Shown: piece by piece, positions 1 through 7,528 of the stretch
Position numbering within the stretch: position 1 is the stretch's first letter
How the letters are laid out: the number at the start of each line of letters is the position of its first letter
Assembly (NCBI GenBank): GCA_020025295.1
Contig: JAHHSJ010000025.1
Coordinates: 1 to 27,280, forward strand
DNA: 27,280 nucleotides
DNA from: Oscillospiraceae bacterium
GTDB lineage: Bacteria; Bacillota; Clostridia; Oscillospirales; Oscillospiraceae
Direction: 5' to 3'
The notes under the pieces: generated by a model
What the model saw: the letters and a program-made list of their open reading frames with translations, nothing else
Told to the model about the DNA's origin: nothing
Databases searched by the model: none
Translations under genes and position numbers: made by a program

Positions 1-48
1 GGCTGCGGTGGCTGTGGCGGCTGCGGCAACAACTGCGGCGGCTGCTAA
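1..48 (+). CDS. C-terminal tail of a Cys/Gly-rich protein (partial)
   Basis: Frame 1 reads the 15 residues GCGGCGGCGNNCGGC and then a TAA stop; the gene begins before the window. The stop lies only nine bases before a strong plus-strand terminator, which supports this frame. The other plus-strand frame runs on through the hairpin. Five cysteines in 15 residues, spaced by two or three residues, could be a metal-binding tail, a disulfide-rich tail or the core of a modified peptide. The sequence available cannot decide between these, and I do not recognise the family. Confidence 0.55.
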   Translation, partial: GCGGCGGCGNNCGGC

Positions 49-56
49 ACGCACAG

Positions 57-90
57 AAAACCGGCGTGACTTCGGTCACGCCGGTTTTTT
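57..90 (+). terminator. Rho-independent terminator of the Cys/Gly-rich gene
   Basis: A perfect 14-base inverted repeat (57-70 with 75-88) is closed by a TTCG tetraloop. Its core is ACCGGCGTGAC, and it is followed by a run of T. It lies directly downstream of the stop at 46-48. Confidence 0.9.
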
Positions 91-108
91 CAATTTCCAG
101 AGCAAAAA

Positions 109-137
109 AACGCCCCGAACCAATGGTTCGGGGCGTT
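109..137 (-). terminator. Rho-independent terminator closing the coaD-side operon
   Basis: The 13-base arms 109-121 and 125-137 (AACGCCCCGAACC and its complement) form a stem. On the minus strand it is followed by seven T (complement of 104-110). It lies 25 bases after the stop of the coiled-coil gene, so it ends the uvrC-rsmD-coaD transcript. It is convergent with the terminator at 57-90. Confidence 0.9.
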
Positions 138-161
138 GTATCTGGGGTTAAATGCAGGCTC

Positions 162-746
162 TTACTCGTCCTTCTCGGCGTCGTAAGCCACAGCACGGCG
201 GGTAGCGGTGGAACCGGTCACCAGAGCACGGAAGTGATCGTGGGACTCCTTGATCTCACCATAAGCCTCAGCCACGGCGTCCTCGGTGCGGCGCAGAGCG
301 TCTGCGCAGTACTCGTTGGCGGCACGCTTCAGGCCCTCGGCACGGTCGGTAGCGGCGTCGGTGACGCTGCGGGCCTCATCATTGGCCTGCGTAAGAATCT
401 CGGTTGCACGAGCCTTAGCGGTGCGGATTGCCTCCTCGGCAGCTGCACGGGCCTGACGGACGGTCTCGTTCTCATCCACCATGCGCTGTGCCTGAGCACG
501 GGCCTGCTGGATAATGCGGTCGGCCTCCTTCTGAGCATCGCCCAGCACCTGATCCCGGGTCTGCATGATCTTGAATGCCTCGCCCAGCTCCACAGGGAAG
601 CGGTTGCGGATGCTGTCCAGCAGATCCAGCGCGCCGTTGCGATCCAGCTTGCAATCACTGCTGAAGGGAATTGCCTTCGCGTCATCAATCATCTCATAGA
701 GTTCGTCCAGCATCTCATCAACGCCGTTGGTATTAACCTTTGCCAT
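162..746 (-). CDS. Conserved coiled-coil protein downstream of coaD
   Basis: A protein of 194 residues from the preferred start. The N-terminal part (about residues 1-70) is acidic and mixed. Residues of about 70-165 are a long helix rich in Ala, Glu, Arg and Gln with coiled-coil spacing, resembling DivIVA-like proteins or the stalk subunit E/b of rotary ATPases. Automatic annotation often calls such clostridial neighbours of coaD 'ATPase', but no P-loop is visible and I would not assign an enzymatic role. An ATG nine bases upstream (755) abuts the AAAGGATGAG ribosome site, so the ATG at 746 (MAKVNTN) has the better spacing. It is the last gene of the operon, 27 bases after coaD. Scaffold or septum-related function is inference only. 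Confidence 0.7.
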   Translation of the reverse strand: MAKVNTNGVDEMLDELYEMIDDAKAIPFSSDCKLDRNGALDLLDSIRNRFPVELGEAFKIMQTRDQVLGDAQKEADRIIQQARAQAQRMVDENETVRQARAAAEEAIRTAKARATEILTQANDEARSVTDAATDRAEGLKRAANEYCADALRRTEDAVAEAYGEIKESHDHFRALVTGSTATRRAVAYDAEKDE

Positions 747-773
747 AACACTCATCCTTTCATCGCCGTCCCC

Positions 774-1274
774 TCAGGACTGGCTTTTCTGTAAATACTC
801 ATCCATCTTTTTCTGGACATCCTCCGTAATTTCAGCCGGCACATATCCTTCCAGACTCACATGGTAGCGGGCCATCTCCTTGGCCACGCTGGAGCTGAGG
901 TAGGTGAAGTTCTGCCGTGCAGGCAAAAACATGGTATCCAGATTCGGGTTCAGCTTGCGGTTGATCAGCGCCATCTGACATTCCTTTTCATAGTCAGACA
1001 CCGCACGAAGGCCCTTCACCACCACGGTGGCATTGCGCTTTCTCGCATACTCGCTGAGCAGGTCACGCCAGCAATCCACCTCCACATTGGGGATGCCTGC
1101 CGTCACTCGCCGAACCAGCTCCACCCGTTCCTCGGGCAGAAAAAGTCCGTGTTTCTCGGAGTTGATCATCACACACACGATCAGATGGTCAAACTGCCGC
1201 GCCGCACGCTTGATAATGTCCAGATGACCCAAAGTCACCGGATCGAAGCTGCCGGGATAAATGGCCGTACTCAT
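774..1274 (-). CDS. coaD: Phosphopantetheine adenylyltransferase
   Basis: Catalyses the fourth step of coenzyme A synthesis, ATP plus 4'-phosphopantetheine to dephospho-CoA, in the cytoplasm. The 166-residue length is typical. The nucleotidyltransferase signature is clear: YPGSFDPVTLGH at residues 6-17 contains the TxGH motif at 14-17, and the C-terminal YLSSSVAKEM block is the family's second ATP-binding motif. AGGAAGT precedes the ATG at good distance. The gene follows rsmD with a three-base gap. The rsmD-coaD pair is widely conserved in bacteria, which supports both assignments. Confidence 0.97.
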   Translation of the reverse strand: MSTAIYPGSFDPVTLGHLDIIKRAARQFDHLIVCVMINSEKHGLFLPEERVELVRRVTAGIPNVEVDCWRDLLSEYARKRNATVVVKGLRAVSDYEKECQMALINRKLNPNLDTMFLPARQNFTYLSSSVAKEMARYHVSLEGYVPAEITEDVQKKMDEYLQKSQS

Positions 1275-1277
1275 AAA

Positions 1278-1823
1278 TCAGACTTCCTTTCGGTAGATCG
1301 TGATCTTGATTCGACCATACCTGTATTCCCGCCCCTTTCGATAGGGAGCGCTTAATTCCGGCAGAACCTGATCTGTCGGACTTTCGCAAATTATTATACC
1401 ATTTTCAGATAACATGTCAATCTCAGCAAGCTTTTTGAGTGCATTTTCCAGCAATTCCCCTCCGTAGGGCGGGTCCAGAAAAACCAGATGATAGGGCACG
1501 GTGACAGTGGACAAGAAGCCCATGGAGTCCCCCTGCACCACCTTGGCCCGCTCCGACAGATCGCACTGCTTCAGATTGGCTCGGATCAGCTGCACCGCAT
1601 CCCGGCGCTGATCCACAAAGGTGCAGCTTTCCGCACCCCGGCTGAGGGCCTCGATGCCCAACTGACCCGTGCCGCCGAACAGGTCCAGCACCCGGCGGCC
1701 CTCAATGTCAAACTGAATGATATTAAAAATGGACTCCTTCACCTGATCGGTGGTGGGTCGGGTCTCCATGCCCTGAAGCTGCAGCAGTCTGCGGCCTCGT
1801 GCTGTTCCTGAAATCACTCGCAT
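1278..1823 (-). CDS. rsmD: 16S rRNA (guanine966-N2)-methyltransferase
   Basis: A SAM-dependent methyltransferase of 181 residues that modifies G966 of 16S rRNA in the family's characterised members. The N-terminal MRVISGTARGR is a hallmark of RsmD. Motif I (DLFGGTGQLGIE) lies at residues 47-58 and the catalytic DPPY at 117-120. The ribosome site GGAGG lies inside the end of uvrC, and the gap between the two genes is four bases, so they are cotranscribed and probably translationally coupled. Length and motifs are complete. Confidence 0.96.
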   Translation of the reverse strand: MRVISGTARGRRLLQLQGMETRPTTDQVKESIFNIIQFDIEGRRVLDLFGGTGQLGIEALSRGAESCTFVDQRRDAVQLIRANLKQCDLSERAKVVQGDSMGFLSTVTVPYHLVFLDPPYGGELLENALKKLAEIDMLSENGIIICESPTDQVLPELSAPYRKGREYRYGRIKITIYRKEV

Positions 1824-1827
1824 CGTA

Positions 1828-3651
1828 TTATTCCTCCTGATGGAAGTATTGGTATATCGTTTCGCCTGTGGCCTTACCCACCACTTCTCCCAACTGGGCA
1901 GCCGTGGCGGCCTTGATGGCCTTCAGGCTCTTAAATTGCTTCAGCAGCTGCGATTTCCGGGCCGGTCCGATTCCCGGTACCCGGTCCAGTTCCGACGCCT
2001 TGGCGCTCTTCTGGTGGCTCTTATGATGGAATTCAATGGCGCTGCGGTGCGTTTCCTCCTGCATCCGGCCAATGAGGGCAAACAGGGCAGGATTGGACTG
2101 AATTCCGATTTCCCGTCCGTCCGGTGCTACCAGCGCACGGGTGCGGTGGCGGTCGTCCTTCACCATGCCGAACACGGGAATATCAATTCCCAGCTCCTCC
2201 AGCACCCGGACGGCAATGGTCACCTGACCCAGACCGCCGTCCATCAAGATGACATCCGGCAGCACACCGAAGTTGGCGTCCCCGTCCAGATAGCGGCGAA
2301 ACCGCCGCCGCAGCACCTGATCCATGGAGGCATAGTCGTCCGGTGTGTCCATATCCCGGAGCTTGTAGTAACGGTACTCCCGTTTCAGCGGCCGTCCGTC
2401 ATAAAACACCGTCTGAGCCGCCACAATGTCCGCTGCGCCGGTGTTGGAAATGTCATAAGACTCGGTACGGTGGGGTGTCTTTTCCAGCCCCAGCAGCTGT
2501 CCTAATATCTGCATCAGGCGGTTTTCCCGTTCCTCCCGGCTGGTGGCACGCTCGGCCTCGTCGGCGGCATTCTGCTGTGCCAGACGGATCATCTCCGCCT
2601 TTTTCCCGCGCTGGGGCACCAGTACCTGCACCTTGCGGCCTGCGGCCTGCGTGAACATGGTCTGAAGCTCCTCCTGATCCTCCACTTCCCAAGGAAGGAA
2701 AATGCCCTTGGGGAGGTTTCCTCTGCCGCCGTAGAACTGCTTGACCAGAGCAGACAAAATCTCGCCCCGGTCCTCCTCCATGGGAGTGGGGAAAATCTCC
2801 GTGTCCCGCCCGGCCAGATCGCCGGCCAGATAGTGCAGCGCTACAAAGCAGCTTTTCGCTTCGCCCAGATACAATCCGCACACATCCACATCCGCCCGGA
2901 GGGATGCCACCACCTTCTGCCGCTTTCCCAGCAGACGGATGGCCTTGATGCGATCCCGGTACTCCGCCGCCGCTTCAAACCGCAGTTCCTCCGATGCGTT
3001 CAGCATCTGCGCTTCCAGCTGCTCCTCCACCGAGGCGAAATCGCCTTCCAAGAGGCGCACCGCCTGATGGATGCGCTCCTGATAGGCTTCCTGGGTCATT
3101 TCCGGTCGGCACCAGCCGTCGCAGATGCCCATATGGTGGTTCAGGCAGGGGCGGTCCTTTCCAATATCTCTGGGAAACACCCGTTTGCAGGTGGGCAGGT
3201 GCAGCGCTTGGGAAATGGCGTCCAAAATCTCGTAGGTTTCCCCACGGCTGCCGTAAGGGCCGAAGTAGCGTGCCCCGTCCCCTGCTGTTTTTCCCACCAG
3301 CTTGAACCGGGGGTAGGGCGAAGCCGCATCCAGCCGCACATAGGGATAGCCCTTGTCATCCTTGAGCAGGATGTTGTACTTGGGCTTATGGCGTTTGATG
3401 AGGGAACATTCCAGCACCAACGCCTCAAACTCCGTGTCCGCAAGAATGACATCAAAGTGGTCGATCTGGCTGACCATGGCCCGGGTTTTTTCCGTATGAC
3501 TGGCCAAATCCAGAAAATACTGGCTGACCCGGTTCCGGAGCGCCTTGGCTTTGCCCACATAGATGACCTCATTGTGGACATCCATCATAATATACACACC
3601 GGGATGGAGGGGCAGGGAATGCGCCTTATCCTTCAGTTCTTCCTTTGTCAT
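1828..3651 (-). CDS. uvrC: UvrABC system protein C, excinuclease subunit
   Basis: Makes the two incisions flanking bulky lesions in nucleotide excision repair, acting with UvrA and UvrB. From the preferred start it has 607 residues. The GIY-YIG nuclease domain is N-terminal (GVY at 18-20, YVG at 31-33). A UVR motif follows near residues 205-240. The RNase H-like second nuclease domain includes ESYDISNTGAADIV and ILMDGGLGQ, and a helix-hairpin-helix tail contains LDRVPGIGPARK. An ATG seven codons upstream (3672) sits almost directly on the base of the HPr terminator. The ATG at 3651 has GGAAGGTG at suitable distance, so I prefer it. The absence of room for a promoter after the terminator is discussed separately. 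Confidence 0.96.
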   Translation of the reverse strand: MTKEELKDKAHSLPLHPGVYIMMDVHNEVIYVGKAKALRNRVSQYFLDLASHTEKTRAMVSQIDHFDVILADTEFEALVLECSLIKRHKPKYNILLKDDKGYPYVRLDAASPYPRFKLVGKTAGDGARYFGPYGSRGETYEILDAISQALHLPTCKRVFPRDIGKDRPCLNHHMGICDGWCRPEMTQEAYQERIHQAVRLLEGDFASVEEQLEAQMLNASEELRFEAAAEYRDRIKAIRLLGKRQKVVASLRADVDVCGLYLGEAKSCFVALHYLAGDLAGRDTEIFPTPMEEDRGEILSALVKQFYGGRGNLPKGIFLPWEVEDQEELQTMFTQAAGRKVQVLVPQRGKKAEMIRLAQQNAADEAERATSREERENRLMQILGQLLGLEKTPHRTESYDISNTGAADIVAAQTVFYDGRPLKREYRYYKLRDMDTPDDYASMDQVLRRRFRRYLDGDANFGVLPDVILMDGGLGQVTIAVRVLEELGIDIPVFGMVKDDRHRTRALVAPDGREIGIQSNPALFALIGRMQEETHRSAIEFHHKSHQKSAKASELDRVPGIGPARKSQLLKQFKSLKAIKAATAAQLGEVVGKATGETIYQYFHQEE

Positions 3652-3683
3652 TGCCCACACCTTCCCTTCCATTCCAAGAGAAA

Positions 3684-3711
3684 AAAAGCGCCGCAGTGCT
3701 GCGGCGCTTTT
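3684..3711 (-). terminator. Terminator after the HPr-like gene, just upstream of uvrC
   Basis: GCGCCGCAG (3688-3696) pairs with CTGCGGCGC (3699-3707), extended by A/T pairs. On the minus strand it is followed by seven T (complement of 3681-3687). It lies 15 bases after the HPr-like stop and ends 33 bases before the uvrC start, so it must be partly read through or bypassed for uvrC to be expressed. Confidence 0.85.
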
Positions 3712-3725
3712 GCTCTTTGGGGTGA

Positions 3726-3989
3726 TCAGACAGCGGCCTGACTGGAGACAAGCTTCTCCAGAGCATCCAAAGCCTCAACCTCATCCACTCCGTCGGCGAT
3801 CAGGGAGATCGTGCTACCATCCATGATGCCCATGGAGAGCACGCCCAGCAGACTTTTCGCGTTCACACGACGCTCGTCCTTTTCGACCCAGATAGAACTC
3901 TTAAATTCGTTGGCTTTCTGAATGAAAAAAGTAGCAGGACGCGCAAACAGACCGACGTTGTTGTTCACAACAGCCTCTCTTACCGTCAT
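3726..3989 (-). CDS. HPr-family protein lacking the phosphorylatable His15 (Crh-like)
   Basis: An 87-residue protein with the complete HPr fold. Classic HPr carries phosphate on His15 for the sugar phosphotransferase system. Here the GLHARPA signature reads GLFARPA, with Phe exactly at residue 15 (codon TTT), so PEP-dependent phosphotransfer through this site should be impossible. The regulatory serine is kept exactly at residue 46 in VNAKSLLG, the target of HPr kinase. This is the same logic as Bacillus Crh, which has Gln15 and Ser46 and acts as a CcpA corepressor. A regulatory rather than PTS role is therefore inferred. The gene has its own promoter candidate, a strong GGGAGGAG ribosome site and its own terminator, and stands alone between mutS2 and uvrC. 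Confidence 0.9.
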   Translation of the reverse strand: MTVREAVVNNNVGLFARPATFFIQKANEFKSSIWVEKDERRVNAKSLLGVLSMGIMDGSTISLIADGVDEVEALDALEKLVSSQAAV

Positions 3990-4033
3990 AAGGATACTCC
4001 TCCCAAATATATAATTCTTCTCCTAAAAGGATA

Positions 4034-4062
4034 TCAAAACCATGCCGTTTCTGCAATGTCAA
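4034..4062 (-). promoter_or_regulatory. Candidate sigma-A promoter of the HPr-like gene
   Basis: The minus strand has a perfect -35 TTGACA (complement of 4057-4062), a 17-base spacer and a weaker -10 TTTTGA (complement of 4034-4039) preceded by TGG. It lies about 45 bases upstream of the HPr-like start, in a 147-base gap after mutS2. No separate terminator for mutS2 was seen in that gap. Confidence 0.45.
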
Positions 4063-4136
4063 AATCACCAAAAATCACAGGCTGAACCGATGCTTTCATG
4101 CAGAATTGACCAATGCAGTCTCCATTTTACCGATAC

Positions 4137-6515
4137 TTATTTCAACTCCACCACGGTGACGCCGTCCTCGCCCTCGCCGAAGTGTCCGGGGCGGTAGGTT
4201 TTGACATATTTACTGCTTTTCAGATGCCGCCGCACCGCATTGCGCAGAGCGCCGGTTCCCTTGCCGTGAATGATGGTGACACTCTTCAAATGGGCCAGCA
4301 GCGCATCGTCCAGATAGCGGTCCACCATGTCCAGTGCTTCATCGCTCATCAGGCCCCGGAGGTCCAGCTCCGGCTTCACACCGGCAGCACGAATCCGAGT
4401 CACCGCACGGCTGGTCTGGCGCTGACGCTCCTTCTTGGCTCTCGCCTTGGCGTCCTCCACCACACGGACTTCCTCCTGCTTGGCGGTGATCTTCAAAATG
4501 CCCGCCTGCAGCTGGAGCGTACCGTCCCGATGGACGGAAATCACCTCGGCCTGTGTGCCCATCTTCACCAGCTCCACCACATCACCGGCCACCGCAGGTC
4601 GGGTGGAGGGCGGAACCTCCTGAGGCTGCTGGGCTCTGGCCTTCGACTCCGTTTCGTTGATGAGTCGGCGGACCTCCGTCCGCTGACGGTTGACCTCTTG
4701 GAAATTCTGGCTCTTCTTGGCCTGCTTGCGCATCTCGTTCAGCTCATTGAACACCAGCTCGCTCATCTCACGGGCTTCCCGGATAATGGCTTCCGCATCG
4801 GCCCGGGCCTGCTTCATGGCCTTCTCCCGCTCCTCTTCCAGACGGCGGCGATAGTCCCGGGCAGCATCCGAGTCCTTCTTGGTCAGCTGACGCAGACGGG
4901 CAGCCTCCAGCCGTTCCTCTTCCAGCGCACGGCGCTGCTGCTCCAACTGAGCGATGACATCCTCAAAGCGGATGTTCTCCTCACTCATGTGGGTGTTTGC
5001 CTTTTCAATGATATGTTCCGGCAGTCCCAGCCGCTTGGAAATGGCAAAGGCATTGGACTTGCCCGGCACACCGATCAGCAGACGATAGGTGGGGCGCAGC
5101 GACTCCACATCGAACTCACAGCAGGCGTTTTCCACACCCTCTGTGGTCATAGCGTAGAGCTTCAGCTCCGCATAGTGGGTAGTGGCGCACACCTTGCTGC
5201 CGATGGAGCGGCTTTCCTCGATGATGGCCTCCGCCAGAGCCGCACCCTCCACCGGGTCAGTGCCGGCACCCAGCTCGTCATAGAGAATCAAAGTGCGGTC
5301 GTCCGCCTGCTCCAGAATCTTGACGATATTGGTCATATGGGCGGAGAAGGTGGACAGGGACTGTTCGATGGACTGTTCGTCACCGATGTCACTGAGCACC
5401 TGAGAGAACACGGAGAAATAACTGTCGTCCCCCACCGGGATGTGCAGACCGCACTGGGCCATGGCCGTCAGCAGTCCGGCGGTTTTCAATGTGACCGTCT
5501 TGCCGCCGGTATTGGGACCGGTAATCACCAGCGTATCAAAGCGCTCTCCCAACTCCAGATCAATGGGAACTGCCTTTTTCGGGTCCAGCAGCGGATGGCG
5601 TGCCTTCCGGAACCGGAAGCCGCCGTTGTTCTCCAGACGGGGAGCGCAGCAATTCAGTCGGTAGGACAGCTTGCCGCGGGCAAAGATGGCATCCAGTTCC
5701 ACCAGCAGGCTGTAATTCTGGCGAATCATCTCCTGCTCCGAAGCGCAGGCGGCAGACAGGGCACGCAAAATGCGCTCGATCTCCTTCTCCTCCGCTGCCA
5801 GCAGCTCCCGCAGCTCGTTATTGGCCTTCACCGCCCCCATAGGCTCAATGAAGTAAGTAGAGCCGGTGGCGGACACATCATGCACCAGACCCGGCACCAT
5901 GGAGCGGTACTCCGCCTTGACGGGCACCACAAAGCGGTCGGAGCGGATGGTGATAATGGATTCCTGCAAATACTTGCTGGCCTGAGAAGAAATCAGCTTT
6001 TGCAGCACCTCTCTGGCCTTGCCGGAGGTGGTACGGATATGCCGGCGGATGTCCGCCAGCGCCGGGCTTGCCGTATCGGCAATCTCCTCCTCCGAGAGGA
6101 TGGAGCCGGTAATCTGATCCTCCAGCACCCGATCCGGGGTGAGAGAGCGAAACAACGGACGCAGGCAATTGGTGCCTTCGGCGTTATCACAGTAGCTGCT
6201 CACGGTGCGGGTGGTACGGAGCACGGCAGCGATGTCCAGCAGCTCCCGGGGATTCAGTGCGCCGCCACGGTCCGCCCGGTGCAGGGAGGCTGCCACCGGC
6301 TTGATACCGGCAAAGGCCGGGGTGCCGTAGCGATCCATCATATCCCGGGCGGCGGTGGTTTCCTCCATGAGCCGAGCCACAGTTCGGGCATCGTCACAGG
6401 GACGGATCTCCATCGCCCGCTCCTTGGCCTCCAGTGTCACACACTGGGCGGCCAGCTTCTCCAGCACTCTGGGAAATTCCAGCGTGCGGAGAGATTTTTC
6501 ATACAATTCATTCAT
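4137..6515 (-). CDS. mutS2: MutS2 family ATPase with Smr endonuclease domain
   Basis: A protein of 792 residues, the usual MutS2 length. It lacks the mismatch-recognition domain of MutS. It has the core and clamp, a Walker A motif GPNTGGKT at residues 333-340, a Walker B region LILYDELGAGTDP near 410, a long coiled coil at about 500-640, and a C-terminal Smr domain with LDLRG and the HGKGTG motif. Family members suppress homologous recombination in some species; in Bacillus, MutS2 acts on collided ribosomes in translation quality control. Which role applies here cannot be read from the sequence. AAGGGGAG precedes the ATG. It follows recO after 40 bases and is probably cotranscribed with it. 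Confidence 0.95.
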   Translation of the reverse strand: MNELYEKSLRTLEFPRVLEKLAAQCVTLEAKERAMEIRPCDDARTVARLMEETTAARDMMDRYGTPAFAGIKPVAASLHRADRGGALNPRELLDIAAVLRTTRTVSSYCDNAEGTNCLRPLFRSLTPDRVLEDQITGSILSEEEIADTASPALADIRRHIRTTSGKAREVLQKLISSQASKYLQESIITIRSDRFVVPVKAEYRSMVPGLVHDVSATGSTYFIEPMGAVKANNELRELLAAEEKEIERILRALSAACASEQEMIRQNYSLLVELDAIFARGKLSYRLNCCAPRLENNGGFRFRKARHPLLDPKKAVPIDLELGERFDTLVITGPNTGGKTVTLKTAGLLTAMAQCGLHIPVGDDSYFSVFSQVLSDIGDEQSIEQSLSTFSAHMTNIVKILEQADDRTLILYDELGAGTDPVEGAALAEAIIEESRSIGSKVCATTHYAELKLYAMTTEGVENACCEFDVESLRPTYRLLIGVPGKSNAFAISKRLGLPEHIIEKANTHMSEENIRFEDVIAQLEQQRRALEEERLEAARLRQLTKKDSDAARDYRRRLEEEREKAMKQARADAEAIIREAREMSELVFNELNEMRKQAKKSQNFQEVNRQRTEVRRLINETESKARAQQPQEVPPSTRPAVAGDVVELVKMGTQAEVISVHRDGTLQLQAGILKITAKQEEVRVVEDAKARAKKERQRQTSRAVTRIRAAGVKPELDLRGLMSDEALDMVDRYLDDALLAHLKSVTIIHGKGTGALRNAVRRHLKSSKYVKTYRPGHFGEGEDGVTVVELK

Positions 6516-6555
6516 ATAAACTCCCCTTCCTTCGGAGAGAACGGTAGTTCGGTTC

Positions 6556-7302
6556 TTACAGTGCCATCTGCTTATAAAAATCCAGTGTGCGGAAGCCTCG
6601 CTCCAGCTGGGTCAGCACATAGGCTTCGGTGACTGCCGCCATCTGTTCCAAATCCTCCTGCGGAATACGGAAGGAGAACAGCCGCCGCTCGTCGCCGCTG
6701 ACCACATAGCGCATGGCATCCAGCGCCGCCCGGCTCAGGGGCATCGAAATGCCCGGACCAAGCGCACCCCGGCACTTCGGGCAGTGAATGACGCCCTGAT
6801 TCAAATGGAACCGAGGCTCCGGATTGGGCTCACCGCACACGGCGCAGCCGCTGAGGTCTGGCTCATAGCCGGCCAGCGCCATCATTTTCAGTTCAAAGGC
6901 CGCCTTGATTTGCAGACAGGGCTTGTCCAATTCATCCAGTGCGTAGAGGGAATTGAGCAGCAGCCGCAAAATCTCCGGCGCCGGCAGGTCCTCCACCGTC
7001 AGGCACTCGGTCAGCTCCGCAAACCAGCTGGCGAGGGACAGCTTATCCAGATTGCTCCGAACCTTCCGCCACTCCCGCAGCACATCCCCCTCCTTGAGAC
7101 TCCAGCGGTCCCGGTACTCGTAGAGGGTCAGCTCCGAATAGCACAGCAGCTGGCTGGAGGCGGCAATGGCACTGTTTTTTCTGCGGCAGCCTCTGGCATT
7201 GAGGGTCAGTTTGCCCCCATCCCGGGTCAGCACGGTGAGGATTTTGTCGGATTCCTTATAATTCACTTCCCGCAGCACGATCCCCGTGGTGGTCATATGC
7301 AT
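6556..7302 (-). CDS. recO: DNA repair protein RecO
   Basis: A recombination mediator of 248 residues that helps load RecA onto SSB-coated single-stranded DNA together with RecR. The N-terminal OB fold begins TTTGIVLREVNYKESDKILTV. A zinc-binding module follows at residues 153-177 with the CxxC pairs C153/C156 and C174/C177. Two in-frame ATGs six bases apart are possible starts; the first (7302) is closer to the GAGG ribosome site and is used here. It lies after era and yqzL, the same order as in Bacillus. Confidence 0.95.
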   Translation of the reverse strand: MHMTTTGIVLREVNYKESDKILTVLTRDGGKLTLNARGCRRKNSAIAASSQLLCYSELTLYEYRDRWSLKEGDVLREWRKVRSNLDKLSLASWFAELTECLTVEDLPAPEILRLLLNSLYALDELDKPCLQIKAAFELKMMALAGYEPDLSGCAVCGEPNPEPRFHLNQGVIHCPKCRGALGPGISMPLSRAALDAMRYVVSGDERRLFSFRIPQEDLEQMAAVTEAYVLTQLERGFRTLDFYKQMAL

Positions 7303-7337
7303 ATGGCACTCATCCTCGTTCTATGTACCGCAGGGCA

Positions 7338-7463
7338 TCAGCGCTGCGGTTGTTGTTCCTCGTTCTCCTGCTCCCGGCGGTGCTCCATACAGCTATACAC
7401 ATAGGCCTGAGGCATCCCGGTAATCAGGAACAGGCGAAACGCCTGCTCAGAGTCCAGTTCCAT
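7338..7463 (-). CDS. yqzL: YqzL-like small protein between era and recO
   Basis: A 41-residue reading frame beginning MELDSEQAFRLFLITGMPQA and ending at a TGA 35 bases before recO. It has a very strong ribosome site, GGGGAGGAGG, seven bases before the ATG. The pattern of an aromatic residue, F-x-x-TG-x-x-x-x-Y and a basic/acidic tail fits the short YqzL family, and in Bacillus subtilis yqzL lies exactly here, between era and recO. The C-terminal third is rich in Glu, Gln and Arg. No function is established that I can state. Position and ribosome site make it a real gene despite its size. Confidence 0.8.
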   Translation of the reverse strand: MELDSEQAFRLFLITGMPQAYVYSCMEHRREQENEEQQPQR

Positions 7464-7528
7464 GCCGATTCCTCCTCCCCGTTTAGGGTTTGAAGAATGC
7501 GGCAGCGGCATACTGGAAAAGTTTTGTA

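Noticed and set aside
4113..6632. Open frame of 839 codons on the plus strand
   Set aside because: It is antisense to mutS2, whose motifs are complete; the product is low-complexity His/Leu/Gln-rich and has no family features. Such frames are a by-product of GC-rich third positions.
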